Numbered from the stretch's first letter, positions 1 to 5,594 are shown. The stretch: DNA of 5,992 nt from an uncultured Coriobacteriaceae bacterium (GCA_900552935.1 USBN01000060.1:1-5992); one strand, 5' to 3'. A program made the numbers and translations. The notes: a model not told the origin generated them from the sequence alone.

Positions 1-42
1 CTAGATCGCTCGTCGGCAGCGTCAGATGTGTATAAGAGACAG
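1..42 (+). other. Illumina Nextera adapter with i5 index (sequencing artefact)
   Basis: These bases are library adapter, not genome. Base 1 (C) fits the end of the P5 stem. Bases 2-9 read TAGATCGC, the Nextera i5 index 501. Bases 10-23 read TCGTCGGCAGCGTC, the Read 1 transposase arm. Bases 24-42 read AGATGTGTATAAGAGACAG, the 19-bp Tn5 mosaic end. The order and orientation are exactly those of an indexed Nextera fragment with its insert beginning at 43. This is untrimmed read-through assembled into the contig end. It should be masked, and any reading frame starting in it (for example at 28) discarded. The match is from memory of the published adapter sequences, but it is exact over all 42 bases. 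Confidence 0.98.
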
Positions 43-65
43 CTACCAGACTGCTCCACCCCGCA
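43..65 (-). tRNA. Partial tRNA, probably initiator tRNA-Met (5' part only)
   Basis: Read on the minus strand from 65, the sequence gives a 7-nt acceptor strand TGCGGGG, then T8 and G9, a D-stem GAGC, and a D-loop AGTCTGGTA containing the invariant GG, followed by the start of the returning D-stem. It is cut at 43 by the adapter. The last two adapter bases (AG, 41-42) also fit the expected tRNA sequence. The combination GCGGGG-T-GGAGCAG-yCTGGTAGCTC is typical of bacterial initiator tRNA-Met. The first base would be T rather than the common C1, which is tolerated because position 1 is unpaired or weakly paired in initiators. The anticodon is not in the window, so the identity is inferred from the 5' third only. 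A strong promoter sits just upstream. Confidence 0.72.
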
Positions 66-95
66 ATATGTGATGCGCCTTAAGCGCAAGAAAGA

Positions 96-124
96 ACTAT
101 ACGCAGCCTTCCCATGTCCGTCAA
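96..124 (-). promoter_or_regulatory. Sigma-70-type promoter of the partial tRNA
   Basis: The minus strand reads TTGACG (119-124, five of six to the -35 consensus), a 17-bp spacer, and TATAGT (96-101, five of six to the -10 consensus). Transcription would start near 89, about 24 nt before the tRNA 5' end at 65, a normal leader length for RNase P processing. It is the best promoter match in the window, as expected for a stable RNA gene. Confidence 0.78.
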
Positions 125-293
125 GAATGTGGAGAAACCTTCACAATTGGATCCAGGCGAGGCTCCGGAGAGGGTACGGACGAGGACCCGGCGAGGATTC
201 GGACGTGATCCCGGAGAGTACCGGGCGGCACCCCGACGAGGACTTGGGCGCAATCCCTGCGGGCCCGCACGGCACTCGGTGGCCCTCCGCGTC
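125..293. other. Intergenic spacer between helD and the tRNA, with degenerate direct repeats
   Basis: No credible gene is seen here. A GC-rich degenerate direct repeat lies at 165-202 and 211-247: both copies begin CCGGAGAG, continue through a TAC and end in a CGAGGA-type core. A further partial copy of the CGAGG core lies near 153-163. A 12-bp perfect palindrome, TGCGGGCCCGCA, occupies 258-269, downstream of the helD stop on the minus strand. It has no T-tract on either side, so it is not a convincing intrinsic terminator. Open reading frames across this stretch are Arg/Pro-rich shadow frames. Confidence 0.5.
165..247. repeat. Degenerate direct repeat, two copies at about 46-bp offset
   Basis: Copy 1 (165-202) and copy 2 (211-247) align with one 2-base and one 1-base gap and roughly three quarters identical positions. 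Shared blocks are CCGGAGAG at the left and CGAGGA toward the right. The repeat is GC-rich and low in complexity, so chance or slippage is a reasonable alternative to a functional element. Confidence 0.4.
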
Positions 294-2429
294 CTACCCC
301 AGCAGCGGGCTGAGCTCGCCTTGAGCCAGGAGCGTCGCCTTGTGCATCGCACGCGAGATCGCGGTGTAGAGGCGCCGGCGCGCGAGGGGCGTGTCGGGGT
401 AGGTCTCGGCGCTCGCGTCCGGGATGATCACGTGGTCGAACTCGAGGCCCTTCGCCAGGCGCAGCGACATGATGACCACGCCTGTCGCCGGGAGCTCGCG
501 GTCGCGGTTGATGACCTCGGCCGCATCCCCTAGCTGCTTGGAGAGCCAGCTCACGGCGCCGTCGTCCGCGGCGACGATGGCGGTGAGGCCCTCGTCCTCG
601 GCCGCTCCTGCGGCGACCTCCCTGAGGGCGGCAAGGAACTCGTCGCGCCCGGGCAGGGCCTCGATGCGTGGGGCCACGCCGGCGCGGTGGACGCTCGCGA
701 GCTTGACGGGAGAGTCGTGCTCGACAAGGCCGCTGAACAGCGACGTGATCTCGGGGCTCGAGCGGTAGCTCGTGAGGAGACGGCACTCGTCGACGCTGCC
801 GTGGCTCTGCGCGAACAGCTTGCGGATCTCGTCGAAGCTCGCGGTGCCCTCGCGGATGGCCTGGTGCTCGTCGCCCAACATGAGGAAGTGCGCGCGGCTG
901 AAGAAGCGCGCAAGCACCATGAGCTGGGCGAGTGAGTAGTCCTGGACCTCGTCGATCATGACGTAGCGCGCGTTGGTGTCGCCGCGGCCGGTCACGAGCA
1001 GGCGCAGGTACAGCCACTCGCTCGAGCTCACGCTCTGGGTCCCCAGCAGCCGCATCGCGATGCGGTCGAGGCGCAGCCACGAGAGGTGCTCGATCTCGTC
1101 CTCCACGCCGGCGTAGCGCTGCTCGAGCCAGCGGCGCGTGAGCTCGAAGGTCTCGTCTTCGGTGTCGGGGCTCACGGTCTCCCCGAAGAAGCGCACCTGG
1201 TCATCGACGTCGAGGCCGAGCATCTCCTCCTGGTACTCCATGTTGTGCGCCATGCTCGTGATGCGGCGGCTCACACCCTTGAGCAGCTCGTCCTTGACGA
1301 GGGCGCAGAGGCGCGGGCCCACGCCGAACTTCGCGAACTTCGCGACGGCCGCCTCGACCTGGTTCGCCTTGAGCATGACCGTCTCTCCGCAGCGCACCTC
1401 GCGTAGATCCGCCACGGTGAGCTCGAGGCCGGGCAGGCCCTCCTCGAGGCGCTTGAGGTTCGCCGGGTCCGTGTCGACGCCGAGGCCTCGGCCGCCCGCG
1501 CCCTGGGCCTCGCAGAAGTCGCGCCAGGTGTAGACCTGCGGGTTCGCCTCGCCCATGGAGGGCAGGACGTTGTCGATGTAGTGCTCGAACACGGCGTTGG
1601 GCCCGAAGAGGTGGACCTGACTCGGGCTCAGCGTCTCGCGCTCGCGGTAGAGGAGAAACGCGATGCGCTGGAGCATGACGGAGGTCTTGCCCGAACCGGC
1701 TATGCCGTTCACGAGGAGGACGGGCACGTCCTCGTGGCGCACGACCTTGTTCTGCTCGCGCTGGATGGTCGCCGTGATGTCGCGGAGCTTCTCGGAGTGG
1801 TGGCTGCGAAGCGCGCCGAGCAGAAGCGAGTCCTCGATGGCGACCGTGGTGTCGAAGTACATGTTGAGGTGGTCGCGCGTGATGTCGAACTGGCGGCGCA
1901 GCTCGAGCTCGACGGTCTTGGTGCGCCCGTTGACGGTGTAGGAGGTCTGGCCGTTGTCCTGGTTGTAGTAGGTCTCGGCGACGGGGTTTCGCCAGTCGAC
2001 GATGAGGGGACGGCTGCGGTCGTCGGTCATGCCGGCGGCGCCGATGTAGACGTCGCGCGCGGCGCGGTCCGGCGCCATCTTGAGGCGAACCTTCGCGAAG
2101 TAGGGCTGGCGCAGCAGGAGCAGGAGCCTGCGGAGCTTGTCGACGGAGAAGTCGTGGTACTGGTTGTAGGCGTCGATGACGGCGTTGAGCGTCTCGATGG
2201 CGGCGAGCGTCTCCATCGTCTCGTCCGCGCCTCCGAAGTCCGGGCGGATCTCGTCGGAGAGTTCGCGCAGGTCTGCCGCGGCGCCCTCGTGGCCGTGCTC
2301 GAGCTCCTCCGCGAGCTCGTCGCGCATGGCGAGGAGCTTTGCGTAGATCTCGCTCAGGTGCGCCTGCTCCTCGGCGAGGATCGTGTCGTCCGACGCGGTG
2401 GTCTCGATGTCTGTGGATTCGACGCTCAT
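294..2429 (-). CDS. helD: HelD-family RNA polymerase-recycling ATPase (UvrD-like superfamily 1)
   Basis: Predicted to bind RNA polymerase and use ATP to clear stalled or DNA-bound complexes; this role is known from Bacillus and mycobacterial HelD and inferred here. The 711-aa length is close to the family's roughly 740-775. Residues 15-110 are acidic and helical, like the HelD N-terminal coiled-coil arm. The HelD-type segment with IVDWRNPVAETYY lies near 143-155. QREQN (223-227) precedes the Walker A GIAGSGKT (242-249). Walker B DEVQD is at 493-497, GDEHQ at 519-523, SYR at 554-556, LAKGLEFD at 658-665, and YTAISRAMHKA with its arginine finger at 688-698. No motif is missing. I chose the ATG at 2427-2429 because AGGGAG sits 4 nt upstream and homology begins soon after. 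An in-frame extension to 2585 would add 52 Arg/Pro/Ser-rich residues that look non-coding. The stop is TAG at 294-296. The nearest upstream gene is the phosphatase, 197 bp away on the same strand. Confidence 0.93.
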   Translation of the reverse strand: MSVESTDIETTASDDTILAEEQAHLSEIYAKLLAMRDELAEELEHGHEGAAADLRELSDEIRPDFGGADETMETLAAIETLNAVIDAYNQYHDFSVDKLRRLLLLLRQPYFAKVRLKMAPDRAARDVYIGAAGMTDDRSRPLIVDWRNPVAETYYNQDNGQTSYTVNGRTKTVELELRRQFDITRDHLNMYFDTTVAIEDSLLLGALRSHHSEKLRDITATIQREQNKVVRHEDVPVLLVNGIAGSGKTSVMLQRIAFLLYRERETLSPSQVHLFGPNAVFEHYIDNVLPSMGEANPQVYTWRDFCEAQGAGGRGLGVDTDPANLKRLEEGLPGLELTVADLREVRCGETVMLKANQVEAAVAKFAKFGVGPRLCALVKDELLKGVSRRITSMAHNMEYQEEMLGLDVDDQVRFFGETVSPDTEDETFELTRRWLEQRYAGVEDEIEHLSWLRLDRIAMRLLGTQSVSSSEWLYLRLLVTGRGDTNARYVMIDEVQDYSLAQLMVLARFFSRAHFLMLGDEHQAIREGTASFDEIRKLFAQSHGSVDECRLLTSYRSSPEITSLFSGLVEHDSPVKLASVHRAGVAPRIEALPGRDEFLAALREVAAGAAEDEGLTAIVAADDGAVSWLSKQLGDAAEVINRDRELPATGVVIMSLRLAKGLEFDHVIIPDASAETYPDTPLARRRLYTAISRAMHKATLLAQGELSPLLG

Positions 2430-2626
2430 GCTGCTCCCTGCGGTCGCGGAGTGACGACGCGCCGTCGATGCGCGGGCGCCGTCGCGTGCGGAATTTCGAA
2501 TGATTAACTCTACCGCAAGGGACGGGTGTGGGGGGAGCGTCGTCGGGGTGCGGCTACCCGCGCGGCTTGGCGAGCGGCGGCGCATGGAGAGCGCGCCGGG
2601 CGACGCGAACCCGCGCGAAGTGCCAG
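2430..2626. other. Spacer between phosphatase gene and helD, with AT-rich island
   Basis: This 197-bp gap on the minus strand is GC-rich except for about 2490-2515 (GAATTTCGAATGATTAACTC on the plus strand). That AT-rich patch is the likeliest place for a helD promoter. I could not assign a good -35/-10 pair: the minus strand has TTGCGG and TAGAGT, but at unsuitable spacing. No T-tracted terminator is visible after the phosphatase stop, so read-through into helD is possible. Confidence 0.35.
2434..2439 (-). promoter_or_regulatory. Shine-Dalgarno of helD
   Basis: The minus strand reads AGGGAG followed by CAGC and then ATG. The 4-nt spacing is short but workable. The same CAGC-ATG context follows the Shine-Dalgarno of the neighbouring phosphatase gene. 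The site supports the 711-aa start over the longer frame. Confidence 0.6.
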
Positions 2627-3139
2627 CTAGTTACGCGGCTTGGCGACCTTGGGGCCGCGGACATACCAGAGCACGTCGCCCTCGGGGATCTGCGTGCGCG
2701 GGGAGCCCGGCAGCGTGACGGCGGCGACGGACCCGGGGGTGAACGAGATGCACTCGCCCGTGAGGCGCTCGAGGACGTCCTCCATGAAGGGGATGTGGCC
2801 GACGGCGACTATCACCGAGTCTTCCGGCGTGTCCTCGATATCGTCAAGGAAGGCCTCCTGGTCCTGGTAGAAGAGGTATTCGCGTTCTTCCGTGGCATAC
2901 GAGACGCCGTTCGCGTCGAGCGCCGTCGCGACCTCCTCCGCCGTCTGGCACGCGCGGAGCGCCGGGCTCACCCAGACGCGCGCGGCCTCATCGCCGGCGT
3001 CGAGCAGCGCGAACGCGCGCGGCAGCGTCTCCGCCAGGGCCTCGGCGGCGCCCGGCATGAGGGGTCGCTCGGAGTCCGAGAGGCCCGGCCTCGCCCCCTG
3101 CGCCTTGCCGTGCCTGACAAGAACGATCGTGCGTGCCAT
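2627..3139 (-). CDS. SixA-like histidine phosphatase family protein
   Basis: Probable cytoplasmic phosphatase of the histidine phosphatase (phosphoglycerate mutase-like) superfamily, closest in size and layout to SixA, the phosphohistidine phosphatase; the substrate cannot be read from the sequence. The protein is 170 aa. The signature LVRHGKA is at 7-13, with R9 and the phospho-accepting H10 right at the N-terminus. The second arginine is in SPALRACQTAE (58-68, R62), and the second catalytic histidine in VGHIPFME (113-120, H115). The ATG at 3137-3139 is chosen because GGAGG (3144-3148 on the plus strand) lies 4 nt upstream and the RHG motif normally begins within ten residues of the start. 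The frame is open to 3496, but the extra 119 residues are Pro/Arg-rich with no family resemblance. The gene is divergent from rapZ and upstream of helD on the same strand. Confidence 0.88.
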   Translation of the reverse strand: MARTIVLVRHGKAQGARPGLSDSERPLMPGAAEALAETLPRAFALLDAGDEAARVWVSPALRACQTAEEVATALDANGVSYATEEREYLFYQDQEAFLDDIEDTPEDSVIVAVGHIPFMEDVLERLTGECISFTPGSVAAVTLPGSPRTQIPEGDVLWYVRGPKVAKPRN

Positions 3140-3143
3140 GCTG

Positions 3144-3148
3144 CCTCC
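3144..3148 (-). promoter_or_regulatory. Shine-Dalgarno of the SixA-like gene
   Basis: GGAGG on the minus strand, 4 nt before the ATG. It fixes the start of the 170-aa product against the longer open frame. Confidence 0.7.
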
Positions 3149-3169
3149 AGTCTCCGTGTCCACCTGTCC

Positions 3170-3188
3170 ATTATTACGCGAATCGCGT
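3170..3188 (-). promoter_or_regulatory. Putative -10 and adjoining 13-bp palindrome upstream of the SixA-like gene
   Basis: The minus strand has AATAAT at 3170-3175, five of six to the -10 consensus, placed so that transcription would start about 24 nt before the ATG. No good -35 is seen. Immediately upstream, 3176-3188 is a perfect palindrome with a one-base centre, ACGCGA-A-TCGCGT on the plus strand. It would fall in the promoter spacer, where a repressor site would act. Binding is inferred from symmetry and position only. Confidence 0.4.
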
Positions 3189-3301
3189 GCTTGGGATGGG
3201 TGAAATCGCAAGCGGACTGAGGCGTGGGACCGTCCGGCGCGTGTCCCTCTCGCCTGTTTGCGGCCCCGGGATGTCCCTTTCGAGACGGTAACTCGGGGCC
3301 T

Positions 3302-3330
3302 CGGATAGTGTCCGGAAGAGCTTGTATACT
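3302..3330 (+). promoter_or_regulatory. Putative rapZ-whiA promoter
   Basis: TATACT at 3325-3330 matches the -10 consensus in five of six bases. At 17 bp spacing the -35 position (3302-3307) reads CGGATA, only three of six. Transcription would start near 3337, giving a leader of about 20 nt that still contains the whole Shine-Dalgarno. The -10 is persuasive; the weak -35 suggests low basal activity or help from an activator. Confidence 0.5.
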
Positions 3331-3346
3331 CGGAGGGCAACGACGA

Positions 3347-3352
3347 AGGAGG
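3347..3352 (+). promoter_or_regulatory. Shine-Dalgarno of rapZ
   Basis: A perfect AGGAGG lies 5 nt before the ATG at 3358. It decides the start against an upstream in-frame TTG at 3322, which overlaps the putative promoter. Confidence 0.88.
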
Positions 3353-3357
3353 AGACC

Positions 3358-4416
3358 ATGGCGGCGGAGGAAAAGCAAAATCGGGCGTCCGAGCCTGAGG
3401 CGGCCGTGCGCACGGACGTGACGCGTTCGCGCGTGCTCCAGGCGGCGGAGGTGAGCGAGGCTCGTGCCGCGAGCTCGGTGGCGGTGCCGGCGGCAACCGG
3501 TGGGCAGCAGATGCGCGCCCGCGAGCTTGCCGCGCGCGTTCCGGATGTCGTGGTCATCACGGGCATGTCCGGCTCTGGCCGCACGCAGGCCATGCACGTT
3601 TTCGAGGACATGGGCTACTTCTGCATCGACAACCTGCCTCCGCGCCTCATCCTGCAGCTCGCGCAGCTCGTGGGCATCAATACCGGCGTCGGCCGCCACC
3701 TTGCCGTCACGTGTGACCTGCGCAGCCAGGGCCTCTTCGATGAGATCTCTGATTCCCTCGTCCAGCTTCGCGAGCATGAGATCTCCTGCAAAGTGCTCTT
3801 CCTCGACGCGGCGGACAGCGTCCTCATCCGCCGCTATGACGAGAATCGCCGTCGCCACCCACTGGCGCAGCCCGGCGAGTCGCTCACCAGCGCCATCGCG
3901 CGCGAGCGCCGCCAGCTTGCCTCGGTCCGCGACGCGAGCGACCTCGTGATTGACACGAGCTACCTCAAGGTGCGCGATCTGCGCGTCCGCCTGCGCCGCG
4001 CCTTCTCGGAGCTGACGGATCAGCAGCTCATGGAGGTGTCCGTCTTCTCCTTTGGCTTCAAGCATGGCATGCCCGTCGAGGCGGACCTCATGATCGACGT
4101 CCGCTTCCTGCCCAACCCCTTCTATGACCCGAAGATGCGCTCGCTCACTGGCAACGACAAGCTCGTGAGCGACTTCGTCCTCGGCAACCCCGTGACGGAG
4201 AAGTTTCTCGACGCCTGGTACAACCTCCTCGACGTCGCCATGCCGGGATACGTGACGGAGGGCAAGAGCAACCTCTCCATTGCCGTCGGCTGCACGGGCG
4301 GCCAGCACAGGAGCGTCGCGATCGCCAACGCCACCGCCGCTTACCTCGAGCGGGGCGGCTACCACGTGAGCCTCTCCCACAGAGACCTCGCCCTAGCCAA
4401 CGTCAGGAATAGCTAA
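3358..4416 (+). CDS. rapZ: RapZ/YvcJ family P-loop nucleotide-binding protein
   Basis: Member of the RapZ family: in E. coli an RNase E adaptor controlling GlmZ and aminosugar synthesis, in Bacillus (YvcJ) a nucleotide-hydrolysing protein. The actinobacterial role is less clear, so the RNA-adaptor function should not be assumed. The protein is 352 aa; typical members are about 285-300. The excess is an Ala/Glu/Arg-rich, probably disordered N-terminal region (1-62). The P-loop is GMSGSGRT (69-76), with R75 where the classical Walker A has lysine. The family block VFEDMGYFCIDNLPP spans 81-95 and RRYDENRRRHPL 158-169; DLVIDTS (195-201) is a likely Walker B-type strand. The C-terminal domain has FGFKHGMPVEADLMIDVRF (232-250), LPNPFYDP (251-258), EGKSNL (301-306), GCTGGQHRSVA (311-321) and a final HRD (341-343). 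The start is fixed by AGGAGG 5 nt upstream. The stop TAA (4414-4416) abuts the whiA ATG. Confidence 0.95.
   Translation: MAAEEKQNRASEPEAAVRTDVTRSRVLQAAEVSEARAASSVAVPAATGGQQMRARELAARVPDVVVITGMSGSGRTQAMHVFEDMGYFCIDNLPPRLILQLAQLVGINTGVGRHLAVTCDLRSQGLFDEISDSLVQLREHEISCKVLFLDAADSVLIRRYDENRRRHPLAQPGESLTSAIARERRQLASVRDASDLVIDTSYLKVRDLRVRLRRAFSELTDQQLMEVSVFSFGFKHGMPVEADLMIDVRFLPNPFYDPKMRSLTGNDKLVSDFVLGNPVTEKFLDAWYNLLDVAMPGYVTEGKSNLSIAVGCTGGQHRSVAIANATAAYLERGGYHVSLSHRDLALANVRNS
4405..4408 (+). promoter_or_regulatory. Weak Shine-Dalgarno of whiA inside rapZ
   Basis: AGGA lies 8 nt before the whiA ATG, within the last codons of rapZ. It is weaker than the sites before rapZ and gap, consistent with whiA translation depending on ribosomes finishing rapZ. 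Confidence 0.5.
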
Positions 4417-5337
4417 ATGTCATTCACCGCCGAGGTAAAAGACGAGCTCGCTCGCGTGGGCGGCTCGTGCCCGGAGTGCGACGTCGCGGAACTCGCGGCG
4501 CTTGTCCGCGTCTGCGGCGCGCTGTCGTTCCATGGCTCGGGCGCCTACTCTATCCGCGTCTCAACGGAGACGGGCGCTGTGGCGCGCACCGTCATCCGCC
4601 TCGCGCACGAGGTGTTCGACCTGGACACGTCTCTCACTGTGCGCCGCTCGAACCTCCACAGGTCGCGCAACTACCTGATTGAGATTCCGGAGCAGAAGGG
4701 CCTCGAGCAGGCGCTCATTCGCATGGGCGTCCTCATTCTGGGCCGCGGCCTCTCGAGCGGCATCGCGGCGCGTGTCGTCGCCCGCCCGTGCTGTCGCGCG
4801 GCGTACTTGCGCGGCGCCTTCATGGCCGGCGGCTTCATCGCTGACCCGCGCGGAGACTTCCACCTCGAGATAGCGGTCACAGGTGACGAGTTCGCCGATG
4901 ACCTCCTGGAGCTCCTCGATGACGAGGGCATCACCGCGCGTGTGAACCGTCGCCGCGGCTCCTATGCCATCTACCTCAAGAGCTTCGATGACATCGCCGC
5001 CCTCCTCGGCGTCGTGGGGGCGGAGCGCACGGCACGCGCCGTCAAGAACATCCGCGTCATGAAGTCCGTCAAGAATGACGTCAACCGGCGTGTCAACGCG
5101 GAGCTTGCCAACCAGGCTCGTTCGACCGGTGCCTCGGCAGACCAGCTCGCCCTCATCGACCGCGTCGAGCGTGAGATTGGTTTCGACGCCCTGCCGCCCG
5201 CGCTCTTGCAGTTCTGCGTGGCGAGACGCGAGCATCCGGAGCTCTCGCTCCGTGACCTTGGGGCCCAGATGATGCCGCCACTCTCCAAGAGCGCGCTCTA
5301 TCACCGCGTCCTTCGCCTGGAGAAGCTCCTCGAGTAG
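4417..5337 (+). CDS. whiA: WhiA family DNA-binding protein
   Basis: WhiA proteins combine a degenerate LAGLIDADG homing-endonuclease fold with a C-terminal helix-turn-helix. They control sporulation septation in Streptomyces and affect division and chromosome segregation in Bacillus. In a non-sporulating host a division-linked role is likely but inferred. The 306-aa length is slightly under the usual 310-330. The N-terminal part includes CPECDVAELAALVRVCG (18-34). The core motif LRGAFMAGGFIADPRGDFHLEI (131-152) matches the family's LAGLIDADG-derived block. YLKSFDDIAALLGVVGA (186-202) and NDVNRRVNAELANQ (220-233) are the conserved linker helices. The helix-turn-helix spans about 258-305 and contains SLRDLGAQMMPPLSKSALYHRV (277-298). 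The ATG directly follows the rapZ TAA with no intervening base. The YvcK/CofD-like gene usually found before whiA is absent. Confidence 0.95.
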   Translation: MSFTAEVKDELARVGGSCPECDVAELAALVRVCGALSFHGSGAYSIRVSTETGAVARTVIRLAHEVFDLDTSLTVRRSNLHRSRNYLIEIPEQKGLEQALIRMGVLILGRGLSSGIAARVVARPCCRAAYLRGAFMAGGFIADPRGDFHLEIAVTGDEFADDLLELLDDEGITARVNRRRGSYAIYLKSFDDIAALLGVVGAERTARAVKNIRVMKSVKNDVNRRVNAELANQARSTGASADQLALIDRVEREIGFDALPPALLQFCVARREHPELSLRDLGAQMMPPLSKSALYHRVLRLEKLLE

Positions 5338-5357
5338 GTGACGGAGCTCTTTGTTTT
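5324..5357 (+). terminator. Candidate intrinsic terminator overlapping the whiA stop
   Basis: AGCTCC (5324-5329) pairs perfectly with GGAGCT (5343-5348) across a 13-nt loop containing the whiA TAG. It is followed by CTTTGTTTT (5349-5357), the only U-rich tract near the end of the operon. The stem is only 6 bp, so efficiency is uncertain. A competing hairpin, GTGACG (5338-5343) with CGTCAC (5358-5363), would place the U-tract in its loop and disrupt the terminator. Confidence 0.45.
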
Positions 5358-5517
5358 CGTCACGCTGCCCGGGCTTCGCGCTGGCGTGTTCCGGTGCCGG
5401 CTCGCCCCGCTTGCATGCGTGTCCTCCATTGCTGAGTAACTGAGGCACGTAACAAAATGGAAACATGATGACCACACGAGTATCACCTCTGGCGGGCATC
5501 GCCCATAACCTTATGAC

Positions 5518-5594
5518 TACCTGCGGCAAGGACTCCGGGCATGCGCTCGTTTGGCGAAGTGGTTGTACATAGAACTATGGACAACTCGCAGGTA
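5518..5594. repeat. Nested inverted repeats upstream of gap
   Basis: The outer pair is TACCTGCG (5518-5525) with CGCAGGTA (5587-5594), 8 of 8 bases. Inside its right end lies a 24-bp dyad: GTTGTACATAG (5562-5572), an AA centre, and CTATGGACAAC (5575-5585), 10 of 11 pairs. As DNA the dyad looks like an operator for a dimeric repressor. As RNA the whole could form a closing stem with at least one internal hairpin, plus a weaker one near GGGCATGCGCTC. I do not recognise it as a known operator or riboswitch class. Confidence 0.6.

Noticed and set aside
24..42. Possible Tn5/IS50 mobile-element end
   Set aside because: The mosaic end is directly preceded by the Nextera Read 1 arm and an i5 index, so it comes from library preparation and not from a resident transposon.
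28..324. Plus-strand ORF of 98 codons near the window start
   Set aside because: Its start codon lies inside the sequencing adapter and it runs antisense through the tRNA and its promoter. The translation has no family resemblance.
121..1080. Long minus-strand ORF (319 codons) overlapping helD
   Set aside because: Arg/Pro/His-rich out-of-frame shadow of the helD coding sequence, typical of high-GC DNA.
1581..2507. Long plus-strand ORF (308 codons) antisense to helD
   Set aside because: Val/Leu/Glu/Asp-rich composition is that of an antisense shadow of a GC-rich gene. It has no recognisable motif or ribosome binding site.
2430..2626. Rifamycin-associated element upstream of helD, as for HelR-type resistance
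   Set aside because: Only a short CCTTGCGG resemblance is seen on the minus strand. No full inverted-repeat element could be found, so a rifamycin-induced HelR role is not supported.
3226..3247. GGGAC/GTCCC inverted repeat in the divergent intergenic region
   Set aside because: Five-base arms around a 12-base GC-rich loop are expected by chance at this composition, and no T-tract or promoter overlap gives it meaning.
2968..4380. 470-codon minus-strand ORF antisense to rapZ
   Set aside because: Spans the divergent promoter region and mirrors rapZ codons. It is His/Ala/Arg/Asp-rich with no domain, while rapZ itself is unmistakable.
5360..5416. 18-codon minus-strand ORF (MQAGRAGTGTRQREARAA) with GGAGG 6 nt upstream
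   Set aside because: The ribosome site is good, but I see no promoter upstream and the composition is that of random GC-rich sequence. It is too short to support without conservation or ribosome profiling.
4561..5529. 322-codon minus-strand ORF antisense to whiA
   Set aside because: Shadow of whiA codon structure. It has no motif and conflicts with a full-length WhiA.
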